This document shows, piece after piece, positions 43,268-50,871 of a stretch of 64,000 bases of DNA. Each line of letters begins with the position of its first letter. The first letter of the stretch is position 1. The stretch is from positions 62,001 through 126,000 of the forward strand of contig JACRPN010000012.1 in NCBI GenBank assembly GCA_016223145.1, read 5' to 3'. The DNA comes from Armatimonadota bacterium. GTDB taxonomy: Bacteria; Armatimonadota; Fimbriimonadia; Fimbriimonadales; Fimbriimonadaceae. The notes beneath the pieces were generated by a model that saw only the letters and a list, made by a program, of their open reading frames with translations, did no database searches and was not told the origin of the DNA. Both the position numbers and the translations under genes were made by a program.

Positions 43268-44136
43268 TGAAAGAGCGAAGCATTGAGAGGCAGCGCAAGA
43301 GGGGCTCCCTGCTCATCCACGGCATTCTTTGGGTCATTAGCGGCCTGTTCCTCGCGCCGTTCCTCTGGATGCTGTCCACGTCCCTCAAGCCGCTCGACCA
43401 GACGATGACCAACCCGCCCCAGTGGATTCCTTCCTCAATCCACTTTGAGAACTACTGGAACGCGGTGTCCTACAACAAGGATGTGCTCGGCTACATCCCG
43501 TTTGTGGTGTACGGCGTCAACACGCTCGCGCTCTGCATCCTGGTGGTCTCGGGCACGGTGATCTCGAACGCCGTGGTGGCATACGCCTTTGCCCGGCTCC
43601 GGTGGCCCGGCCGCGACGTTGCCTTTGCCCTTACGCTGGCGACGATGATGATCCCATTCCCGGTGCTCATGGTGCCACTCTTTGCGCTGTTCCGGAACCT
43701 CGATTGGATCGGGTCGTTCCGGCCCCTTTGGGTGCCCGCGTTCTTTGGTGGCGCGTTCAACATCTTCTTGCTCCGCCAATTCTTCCGCACCATTCCGTTC
43801 GAACTCTCGGAGGCGGCTAAGTTGGATGGATGCTCGGAGTGGGGCATTTTCACAAGAGTCGTTCTGCCGCTGTGCAAGCCCGCGTTGGCGGTCGTCGCGC
43901 TCTTCAGCTTTCTGGGCACGTGGAAGGACTTTCTGGGCCCGCTCATCTACCTGATGGACCAGAAGAGCTTCACGCTTTCGCTGGGTCTTCAGTTCTATCA
44001 ATCTCAGCACGGCGGCACGCAGTGGAACCTCCTGATGGCGGCCTCGACGATTATGGTGGCGCCGATCATCATCCTGTTCTTCTTCACCCAGAAGACCTTT
44101 ATCAAGGGGATTTCGGTCACGGGGATCAAGGGCTGA
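43267..44136 (+). CDS. Sugar ABC importer permease (MalG-like)
   Basis: A 289-residue permease from GTG 43267. Hallmarks: FLWMLSTSLKPLDQTM, the EAA loop SEAAKLDGCSEWGIFTRVVL and a C-terminus ending ISVTGIKG as in MalG/UgpE families. With the preceding genes it makes an import system; no ATPase is encoded here, so a shared MsmK-type ATPase encoded elsewhere is expected. The substrate is unknown, but GH38, GH106 and amino-sugar genes in this window indicate glycan use. Confidence 0.9.
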   Translation: MKERSIERQRKRGSLLIHGILWVISGLFLAPFLWMLSTSLKPLDQTMTNPPQWIPSSIHFENYWNAVSYNKDVLGYIPFVVYGVNTLALCILVVSGTVISNAVVAYAFARLRWPGRDVAFALTLATMMIPFPVLMVPLFALFRNLDWIGSFRPLWVPAFFGGAFNIFLLRQFFRTIPFELSEAAKLDGCSEWGIFTRVVLPLCKPALAVVALFSFLGTWKDFLGPLIYLMDQKSFTLSLGLQFYQSQHGGTQWNLLMAASTIMVAPIIILFFFTQKTFIKGISVTGIKG

Positions 44137-44180
44137 GTTAGCCAGTTCTTGCCTTGGGGACATGCTATGAATCCTTCTGC

Positions 44181-44213
44181 GAAGGGCGAAGGGCGAAGGG
44201 CGAAGGGCGAAGC
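44181..44213. repeat. Heptamer array GAAGGGC (family E)
   Basis: Four exact GAAGGGC units plus a partial fifth, 45 bases past the permease stop. The same heptamer with C/T variation occurs in inverted orientation inside argS at 51711-51738. The rest of the gap up to 44346 holds a GC-rich stretch (CTCGCCCCTTGGGGAGAG) of the kind often dispersed in genomes. Confidence 0.85.
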
Positions 44214-44346
44214 CTTCAGGTGTGGGACTCTGGAGGGTGAGGCTCCGTCCGAGCGAGCCCTCCTAACATCTTTTCGGCTCGTGTGCAAACTCCCTCGCCC
44301 CTTGGGGAGAGGGCCAGTGAACGAAGTGAACTGGGGTGAGGGGGCC

Positions 44347-45780
44347 TTACTTACCACCCCTCGACTGGTACAGCGTATCGAACAGCAGCGCACCGCTCAG
44401 GAATTGCGCCAGAGTCCTTAGCGTCAGGCCTTTGGGCTCGCCAAACAGCACCACGTCGCCTGGCAGCACCTCTGGATTTGCCGTCAAGTCGCCCCTCTTG
44501 ATGAACTCGTCCAGATTGTAGAGCTTCGCTGCATACTTGCCGTCTGCCCCGGGGCGCAGGATCTGAATGCGCCGCAACGTCCCGTCTTGCGTCAGGCCGC
44601 CACACCTCGCCAGCAGGTCCGCCAGGTTCATCTTGATGCCGTCGCGGAAGAGGATCTTGCCGCCGGCGTTGATCGTGCCAAACGCATAGAGGTAACGCTC
44701 GTTGCGCTCAACCCAGAAGAAGTCGCCGTCCTGGAGCTTGAAGTCGGACGGTTTCTGTCCGGTAAGGGGACCCGTAGCGTCCACACGCATCACCTCGCCG
44801 CCCCTGAACAGGAGGACGTTGTCCAGCCTCCCAACGTCGGTTGCGCCCTTGGCTTGGAGCATTAACTTGCTCAGCGGCATCGTCTCGGGGACAACGACTT
44901 CGCCCTGACTGTTGATCTCGCCGCCCAGATAAACCTTGATGACCTTGGGGGTGTCGAGCATGACCACGTCCCCTGCCTGAAGGATCAGACCGCGCTGGTT
45001 CCTGTCCATCTTGGCGGGAACGCGAAGCATTTCGGGGCCGCGCCGGATCAGGAAGTAGCATTCCTCGATCGTCATGAATCCTGGAGGGGTGAACCCGCCG
45101 ATCTCGGCCATCGCTTCATAGATGTCGTGGCCCTCCCGAATCTTGACCTCTCCACCCTTGCCAAACGGCCCCATGAACCAGACTTTGACGAACGGCTTCG
45201 GAAGAAACGCGATGATGTCTTCGGGCTCGAACGTCCCGTTCCAGGCGCTCTCTTTGCCCTGCAAGATGCCCCATAGGTCCAGGCGCATCGTTTGCCCGCT
45301 GGCGCGGTAAAGGATGATGTCGAGAAGGTCTGGCTCCGAGGGAAGCGACACCATCGCGACGAGCTTGCGCATGTCAAGGGCTGGGATCAGGTCGATGGCG
45401 CCCGACCCGCGTTCCGGGCCGATCAAATAGATCTTCGGCAAACGCTGCCCGCGCAGGACCACGTCCACGATCGGGTTCTTGAGCGTCTCCTTCAGCTTCT
45501 TCGTGACCACCGTCTTGAGCTCGGCGATCGTCATCCCCTTGACGAACATCCGCCCGAGGGCGCGGTCGTTGATATAGCCGTCTTCAAAGACCGTGAACGT
45601 GCCCCCGTATCCGTCGTGACTATAGACAAGGATCGCGAAGGAGTCCCCCGGCATCAGGCGCGGCTCAGCGGCGGTGCCGTGCGGGTTTGTCTGGCCGAAG
45701 GCAATGAGGCTCAGCGCCGCGAATACCAGGGTCAGGCCGAGGCGGGTCCAGAAGCATCGAAAGACAGACGAGGCAATCAT
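44347..45780 (-). CDS. Polysaccharide export protein with SLBB domains
   Basis: ATG 45780 opens a signal peptide (LGLTLVFAALSLIAFGQ); the open frame extends further upstream but runs antisense through the tRNA-Gly gene and is not coding. The 477-residue product has the Poly_export domain (LMPGDSFAILVYSHDGYGG, then ELKTVVTKKLKETLKNPIVD) followed by several SLBB modules (KVYLGGEINSQGEVVVPE, LYAFGTINAGGKILFRDG). Wza-like proteins form outer-membrane channels for capsule or exopolysaccharide. No polymerase or kinase partner is adjacent. Confidence 0.88.
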   Translation of the reverse strand: MIASSVFRCFWTRLGLTLVFAALSLIAFGQTNPHGTAAEPRLMPGDSFAILVYSHDGYGGTFTVFEDGYINDRALGRMFVKGMTIAELKTVVTKKLKETLKNPIVDVVLRGQRLPKIYLIGPERGSGAIDLIPALDMRKLVAMVSLPSEPDLLDIILYRASGQTMRLDLWGILQGKESAWNGTFEPEDIIAFLPKPFVKVWFMGPFGKGGEVKIREGHDIYEAMAEIGGFTPPGFMTIEECYFLIRRGPEMLRVPAKMDRNQRGLILQAGDVVMLDTPKVIKVYLGGEINSQGEVVVPETMPLSKLMLQAKGATDVGRLDNVLLFRGGEVMRVDATGPLTGQKPSDFKLQDGDFFWVERNERYLYAFGTINAGGKILFRDGIKMNLADLLARCGGLTQDGTLRRIQILRPGADGKYAAKLYNLDEFIKRGDLTANPEVLPGDVVLFGEPKGLTLRTLAQFLSGALLFDTLYQSRGGK

Positions 45781-45848
45781 CGCTATGGGATTGGACGGCT
45801 CGGGCGGCGGGTTGGCACCATGCCGAGCGGGTATAACTTTCCCCACGA

Positions 45849-45922
45849 GCGGGCGTAGCTTAATGGTAAAGCTCCAGCCTTCCAAGCTGGCCACGTGAGT
45901 TCGATTCTCATCGCCCGCTCCA
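45849..45922 (+). tRNA. tRNA-Gly (anticodon TCC)
   Basis: Complete cloverleaf: acceptor GCGGGCG / CGCCCGC, D stem GCTT / AAGC, anticodon stem CCAGC / GCTGG with loop CTTCCAA, T stem GTGAG / CTCAT with TTCGATT loop, discriminator T and encoded CCA. The TCC anticodon reads GGA and GGG. Confidence 0.96.
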
Positions 45923-45925
45923 GAC

Positions 45926-46017
45926 GATTTGGGATTTGAGATTTCGGATTTCGGATTGGGGACGGCCCGCCGGCACGGCCCAGGCTTGACAATCCGCAAG
46001 CCGCAATCTACAATCCC
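45926..46017. repeat. Heptamer hairpin between the two tRNA-Gly genes (family D)
   Basis: Five in-phase GATTTNG-type heptamers (45926-45960) face four in-phase inverted CAATCCG-type heptamers (45990-46017). The arms match over roughly 27 of 33 bases. The element begins 4 bases after the first tRNA, so it may lie within a joint tRNA precursor. Confidence 0.85.
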
Positions 46018-46027
46018 AAATGGAGAT

Positions 46028-46102
46028 GCGGGCGTAACTCAGTGGTAGAGTGGCTGCTTCCCAAGCAGCAAGTCGCGAGTTCGAGTCTCGTCGCCCGCTC
46101 CA
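46028..46102 (+). tRNA. tRNA-Gly (anticodon CCC)
   Basis: Complete cloverleaf: acceptor GCGGGCG / CGCCCGC, D stem ACTC / GAGT, anticodon stem GCTGC / GCAGC with loop TTCCCAA, T stem GCGAG / CTCGT with TTCGAGT loop, encoded CCA. Specific for GGG codons. The acceptor stem is identical to the upstream tRNA-Gly, suggesting tandem duplication and divergence. Confidence 0.96.
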
Positions 46103-46183
46103 AATCTCCTTTCCGAGTCTGATTCCTTACGAATTGGTAAGCGAATCGTCGTATACTCGTTTCGTCTCCAGACACACGGGACC

Positions 46184-49168
46184 ATGCTGACGATTCGAAC
46201 CGCTCTTGTCTCCTCCTGCCTCGCCGTTGGGTTCGCCGCTTTTTCGGCGACTTCGATCGCGCCGCCGTCCAACAAAGCGCCCCAAGGCTCCAAGAATAAG
46301 CCCTCGCCGCCTGAGGCCACCGCGCGCAAGCTCGAATACAACCGAGACATCCGGCCCATCCTCGTCAAGCACTGCTTCGTCTGCCACGGCGCCGACAAGG
46401 CCGCCCTCGCCAAGACCGGCAACATGAAGCTCGACACCTTCGAGGGCGCGACCGCCGACCGGGGCGGCCACGCCGCCATCGTGCCGTTCAAGCCCGACGA
46501 GTCGTTCCTGCTCAAGCGCATCAATCCCGAAATCCCCGAGATGCGGATGCCGCCCCCAACCGCCGACGTCCCGCCGCTGACAGACGCCGACAAGAAAACT
46601 CTTCGGGACTGGATCGCGCAAGGCGCGAGGTATGAGATCCACTGGGCGTTCAACCCGCCGAAGTCGCACCCTATTCCGCTGGCGCGTAACCCGAAGTGGC
46701 GCAAGAACCCAATCGACGGCTTCGTTGACGCGCGTCTTGCCGCAGCTGGCCTCAAGCCAGAGCCGGAAGCCGACCCGATCACTCTCATTCGCCGGGCGAC
46801 GCTCGCGCTGACCGGACTACCCCCGACCCCCCAAGAGGTCAACGCCTTCCTCTCGGACAAGGAGCCCGACGCCTACAGCCGACTCATCGACCGCTTGCTG
46901 GCGAGTCCGCGCTTCGGTGAGAACCAGGCGCGCTATTGGCTTGACGCCGTACGCTATGCCGACACCCACGGCCTCCACATCGACAACGAGCGAGCGGTTT
47001 ATCCCTATCGCGATTGGGTGGTTCGCGCCTTCAACCAGGACCTGACCTACGACAAGTTCACCACCTGGCAGCTCGCGGGCGACCTCTTGTCGAACCCGAC
47101 CGACGATCAGTTGATCGCCACCGGGTACGTGCGCATGAACCCCACGACCGCCGAAGGCGGCGTGATCGAAGCGGAGTTCCTGGCCAAGAACACCATGGAC
47201 CGCGTGGACACCACGAGCACCGTTTTCCTCGGGCTCACGATGGGCTGCACGAAGTGCCACGACCACAAATACGACCCGCTGACGATGAAGGACTACTACT
47301 CGATGTATGCCTTCCTCGACAGCACCGAAGACACGCCTCTCGACGGCAACCTGAAGCTTCACCAGCCCGTAATGAAGGCTCCGGACCCCGAGCAGGCGCG
47401 CAAGCTCCGGGCGCTCCGGCAGCAAATGGACAAGCTCGAGGCGGCGGCCAGTTTGGAGCAAGCCAAAGCCTGGGCGGCGACCTCGGCGCCTGAACTCCCA
47501 ACGACGTCGGCTTGGGAGTACTCGGGACCCTATGTCGGCAAGACCTTCGATGAAGCCCATGACACGGCCTTTGCGCCCGAGTCTCCGGCAGGGGGGGCGG
47601 TCTGGAAGGTCCGCGACTTGAAGCTGGACGCCGGCGTGGGGGGCCTGATTGGCAAAGACAACGCGGCCGGGTACGCGCGCGGCACGCTTCGCTCTCGGGT
47701 GGCGACGGCCGTAGAGGCCAAGGTCAGCAGCGACGACGGGATCAAGGTGTGGGTGAACGGCAAACTGATCCATGACAACAAGGTGGCACGCGCTCTCAAC
47801 CAGAGCGTCGACACCATCAAGCTGCCGCTTCAGGCCGGCGACAACACGATCCTCATCAAGGTCTCCAATGGCGGAGGCCAGGACGGCTTGCTTTTCAGCT
47901 TTGGCGATGCGCAAGCGCGACGGCTAAGCAAGCTCAACGAATTGGCCTCAAAGCCCGCCCTGCAACCCGACGAGCGCAAGGACCTCATCACCGGCTATCT
48001 GGAACTCGGGCCTGTTTCGCCTTCGGCCACGGAGTATCGAAACGCCGCTGCCGCCTATAGCGCCGTCGATACGGCCGTCCCCTTCACCTATGTGGCGCGG
48101 GAGATGAAGGAGCCGCGAAAGACGTTCATCCTGAAGCGTGGCGCCTATGACCAGCCCGGCGACGAAGTGACACGGGCGGTGCCCGCGGTCTTTGGCACGC
48201 TTCCGCCAGGAGCACCCAAGAACAGGTTGGGGCTCGCCATGTGGCTGACCGACCCGAAGAACCCTTTGGTCGCAAGGGTCATCGTCAACAGAATCTGGCA
48301 GCAGCACTTTGGGGCCGGGATTGTGAAGACCAGCGAGGACTTTGGGACCAAGGGCGAATGGCCGAGCAACCCAGAGCTGCTGGACACTCTCGCCGTGAAG
48401 TTCGTCAAAGACGGCTGGAGCATCAAGAAACTCACCAAGCTGATCCTGACCAGCGAGGCGTACAAGCAGGCCTCGACCGTCTCGAAGGCCAAGCTTGCGA
48501 AGGATCCAGAGAACCTGATGGTGTCGCGCGGGCCGCGGTTCCGGCTGGACGCTGAAGTGATTCGCGACACGTCGCTCTATGTGTCGGGCCTCTTGGTCGA
48601 GCAACAGGGCGGAAGAGGTGACAAGCCCTACCAGCCACCTGGACTCTGGGAGATCATCGCGTACCCGATCAGCGATACGGCGAGATACGTGCAGGACCAC
48701 GGCGACGCTCTCTACCGCCGGAGCCTTTATATGTTCTGGAAGCGGACCAGCCCGCCGCCGACGATGATGCTCTTCGACGCCCCCATGCGCGAGGCCTGCG
48801 TGGTGCGGCGATCGCGGACGAACACGCCCACCCAGGCCCTGGCGACGCTCAACGAAACGGGCTTTTTTGAGGCCGCGCGCGCAATGGCGGCTCGGGTGAT
48901 GCAATCCAAGCATGGAGATGAGGCGCGGATTGCGTTTGCCTTTCGGCTTGCGACCTCGCGTGCCCCGTCGCCTGCCGAGCTAAGGGTTGTCAAAGACTAT
49001 CTGGCTCAGGAGCGCTCCCGGCTATCAAAGAATCCACAATCCGCCATGGATGCACTCGAGGTTGGTGAATCGCTTCGCGACACGAACCTGCCACTGACCG
49101 ACCTTGCCGCTTGGCAACTCGTGTGCAACCTGATCCTGAACCTCGACGAGACCCTTACGCAACACTGA
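46184..49168 (+). CDS. DUF1549/DUF1553 protein with N-terminal cytochrome c domain (PSCyt1-PSCyt2-PSD1)
   Basis: A 994-residue exported protein. After a signal peptide, the PSCyt1 heme site CFVCHGADK (about residues 64-72) is followed by PSCyt2/DUF1549 ([42 protein letters not shown]) with a second [11 protein letters not shown], an internal beta-sandwich with [20 protein letters not shown] that looks like a PA14 module, and PSD1/DUF1553 at the C-terminus ([35 protein letters not shown]). Abundant in Planctomycetota and relatives; probable redox role in polysaccharide degradation. A -10-like TATACT lies at about 46152. Paired with the DUF1501 gene. Confidence 0.9.
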   Translation: MLTIRTALVSSCLAVGFAAFSATSIAPPSNKAPQGSKNKPSPPEATARKLEYNRDIRPILVKHCFVCHGADKAALAKTGNMKLDTFEGATADRGGHAAIVPFKPDESFLLKRINPEIPEMRMPPPTADVPPLTDADKKTLRDWIAQGARYEIHWAFNPPKSHPIPLARNPKWRKNPIDGFVDARLAAAGLKPEPEADPITLIRRATLALTGLPPTPQEVNAFLSDKEPDAYSRLIDRLLASPRFGENQARYWLDAVRYADTHGLHIDNERAVYPYRDWVVRAFNQDLTYDKFTTWQLAGDLLSNPTDDQLIATGYVRMNPTTAEGGVIEAEFLAKNTMDRVDTTSTVFLGLTMGCTKCHDHKYDPLTMKDYYSMYAFLDSTEDTPLDGNLKLHQPVMKAPDPEQARKLRALRQQMDKLEAAASLEQAKAWAATSAPELPTTSAWEYSGPYVGKTFDEAHDTAFAPESPAGGAVWKVRDLKLDAGVGGLIGKDNAAGYARGTLRSRVATAVEAKVSSDDGIKVWVNGKLIHDNKVARALNQSVDTIKLPLQAGDNTILIKVSNGGGQDGLLFSFGDAQARRLSKLNELASKPALQPDERKDLITGYLELGPVSPSATEYRNAAAAYSAVDTAVPFTYVAREMKEPRKTFILKRGAYDQPGDEVTRAVPAVFGTLPPGAPKNRLGLAMWLTDPKNPLVARVIVNRIWQQHFGAGIVKTSEDFGTKGEWPSNPELLDTLAVKFVKDGWSIKKLTKLILTSEAYKQASTVSKAKLAKDPENLMVSRGPRFRLDAEVIRDTSLYVSGLLVEQQGGRGDKPYQPPGLWEIIAYPISDTARYVQDHGDALYRRSLYMFWKRTSPPPTMMLFDAPMREACVVRRSRTNTPTQALATLNETGFFEAARAMAARVMQSKHGDEARIAFAFRLATSRAPSPAELRVVKDYLAQERSRLSKNPQSAMDALEVGESLRDTNLPLTDLAAWQLVCNLILNLDETLTQH

Positions 49169-49180
49169 ACCACATACCTG

Positions 49181-49262
49181 TAGCCGCAGGCTTCAGCCTG
49201 CGCTGACAGAAACCAGACAGCAGAACCGAACCCGTAGCCGCCGGCTTCAGCCGGCGCTGAGA
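49181..49262. repeat. Two tandem hairpins with a compensatory base-pair change
   Basis: CGCAGGCT-TC-AGCCTGCG (49185-49202) and CGCCGGCT-TC-AGCCGGCG (49239-49256) share flanks (GTAG before, CTGA after). They differ at one stem pair, A-T changed to C-G on both sides. The centres are 54 bases apart in the gap between the PSD1 and DUF1501 genes. Confidence 0.8.
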
Positions 49263-49274
49263 GACGAAGAAACC

Positions 49275-50798
49275 ATGGACCCTCGACGCGAACTGGAACT
49301 GATGATGACCCGAAGACAGCTCTTCGGGAAGGCCAAACTCGGTATCGGCACGGTGGCCCTAGGCTCGCTGCTCTCGAGCGACCTCCTTGGCGCAGCCAAC
49401 CAGGGCGCCAAAAAGCCGCAGCGCTTTGGCGGCATACCGTCATTGCCCAACTTCGCTCCGAAAGCCAACCGCGTGATCTACCTGACGATGAACGGCGGTC
49501 CGAGCCACATCGATCTTTGGGACTACAAGCCCAAGCTCGACGAGACGTTCAACCAAGACCTGCCCGACGAGGTTCGCCGAGGCCAGCGCATCACCACCAT
49601 GACCAGCGGCCAGCAGCGCTTCCCGCTCTGCCCCAGCCGCTACAAGTTCCAGCGCTATGAGAACAACCAGGACGGCATCTACGTTTCCGAGCTGCTCCCC
49701 AACACCGCCAAGGTCGTTAAAGAGCTGACGGTCATACACTCGATGTACACCGAAGCGATCAACCACGATCCCGCGGTGACCTACATCCAGACCGGCAGCC
49801 AGCTCCCCGGGCGCCCGAGCATCGGAAGCTGGGTCAGCTATGGCCTTGGCACCTTGAACAAGGACCTGCCAACCTACGTCGTGCTTCACTCCACGTGGAG
49901 CTCCAGGGCCGATGCGCAGGCCGTCTTCACGCGGCTTTGGGGTTCGGGGTTCCTCCCCAGCGAGCACCAGGGCGTCGCGCTCAGAAGCCAGGGCGATCCT
50001 GTATTGTTCCTAAGGAACCCTGATGGTGTGGATGCTGCCAGCCGACGAAAGATGCTCGATGCCCTCGGCAAGCTCAACAACATGCAGCTTGAGCACTTCG
50101 GCGACCCTGAGATTGCCACGCGCATCAGCCAATACGAGATGGCCTATCGGCTGCAGACCAGCGTCCCAGACCTCATGGACATTGGTAAGGAGCCCGAGGA
50201 CACCTTTGAACTCTATGGCGAGGACGCGAGGAAACCCGGGACCTTCGCGGCCAACTGCCTGCTGGCCCGACGCATGGCCGAGCGGGGCGTGCGGTTCATC
50301 CAGATCTTCCACCGCGGGTGGGACCAGCATGGCAACCTGACCGGCGACCTGCCGCTCCAGTGCAAGGACATCGATCGCGCCTGCTATGGCCTGATCACGG
50401 ACCTCAAGCGTAAGGGCATGCTCGACGACACGCTGGTGGTCTGGGGCGGGGAGTTTGGCAGGACGACCTATTGCCAGGGGCCGCTTTCGCGTGAGAACTA
50501 CGGCCGCGACCACCATCCGCGCTGCTTCACGATGTGGATGGCGGGCGGCGGCTCCAAGGGCGGCACGGTTTACGGACAGACGGACCCCTACGGCTACAAC
50601 ATCGTGGACAAGGATGGCGCGATCATGGACCCGACTCCCGACCAGTTCAACCCCGGCGCGGTACACATCCACGACCTGAACGCCACGATCATGAGGCTCT
50701 TGGGAGTCGACCACACGAAGCTGACGTACCCCTACTCTGGAAGGGACTTCCGCCTAACGGACGTCCACGGCTTCGTGGTCGACGACCTGATAGCGTAG
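49275..50798 (+). CDS. DUF1501-family exported protein
   Basis: A 507-residue protein with a twin-arginine-type N-terminus ([20 protein letters not shown]). [56 protein letters not shown] and the final [15 protein letters not shown] are DUF1501 hallmarks; the fold belongs to the alkaline phosphatase/sulfatase superfamily. Almost always encoded after DUF1549/DUF1553 proteins, as here (106-base gap with two hairpins). Export as folded protein through Tat is inferred. Function is undetermined. Confidence 0.9.
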   Translation: MDPRRELELMMTRRQLFGKAKLGIGTVALGSLLSSDLLGAANQGAKKPQRFGGIPSLPNFAPKANRVIYLTMNGGPSHIDLWDYKPKLDETFNQDLPDEVRRGQRITTMTSGQQRFPLCPSRYKFQRYENNQDGIYVSELLPNTAKVVKELTVIHSMYTEAINHDPAVTYIQTGSQLPGRPSIGSWVSYGLGTLNKDLPTYVVLHSTWSSRADAQAVFTRLWGSGFLPSEHQGVALRSQGDPVLFLRNPDGVDAASRRKMLDALGKLNNMQLEHFGDPEIATRISQYEMAYRLQTSVPDLMDIGKEPEDTFELYGEDARKPGTFAANCLLARRMAERGVRFIQIFHRGWDQHGNLTGDLPLQCKDIDRACYGLITDLKRKGMLDDTLVVWGGEFGRTTYCQGPLSRENYGRDHHPRCFTMWMAGGGSKGGTVYGQTDPYGYNIVDKDGAIMDPTPDQFNPGAVHIHDLNATIMRLLGVDHTKLTYPYSGRDFRLTDVHGFVVDDLIA

Positions 50799-50871
50799 TG
50801 AGTAACTCCCTCTGCGCCCCTCTGCGGGTCTCGGCGTCTCTGCGCGAAAGCACCAATCCTTGCCAAACAAC

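Noticed and set aside
45781-45999. Upstream extension of the SLBB export protein frame
   Set aside because: It runs antisense through the tRNA-Gly gene and a heptamer array; the ATG at 45780 begins a good signal peptide.
50800-50871. CTCTGCG-rich stretch downstream of the DUF1501 gene
   Set aside because: Looks repetitive, but no constant unit length could be fitted, so it was not called as an array.
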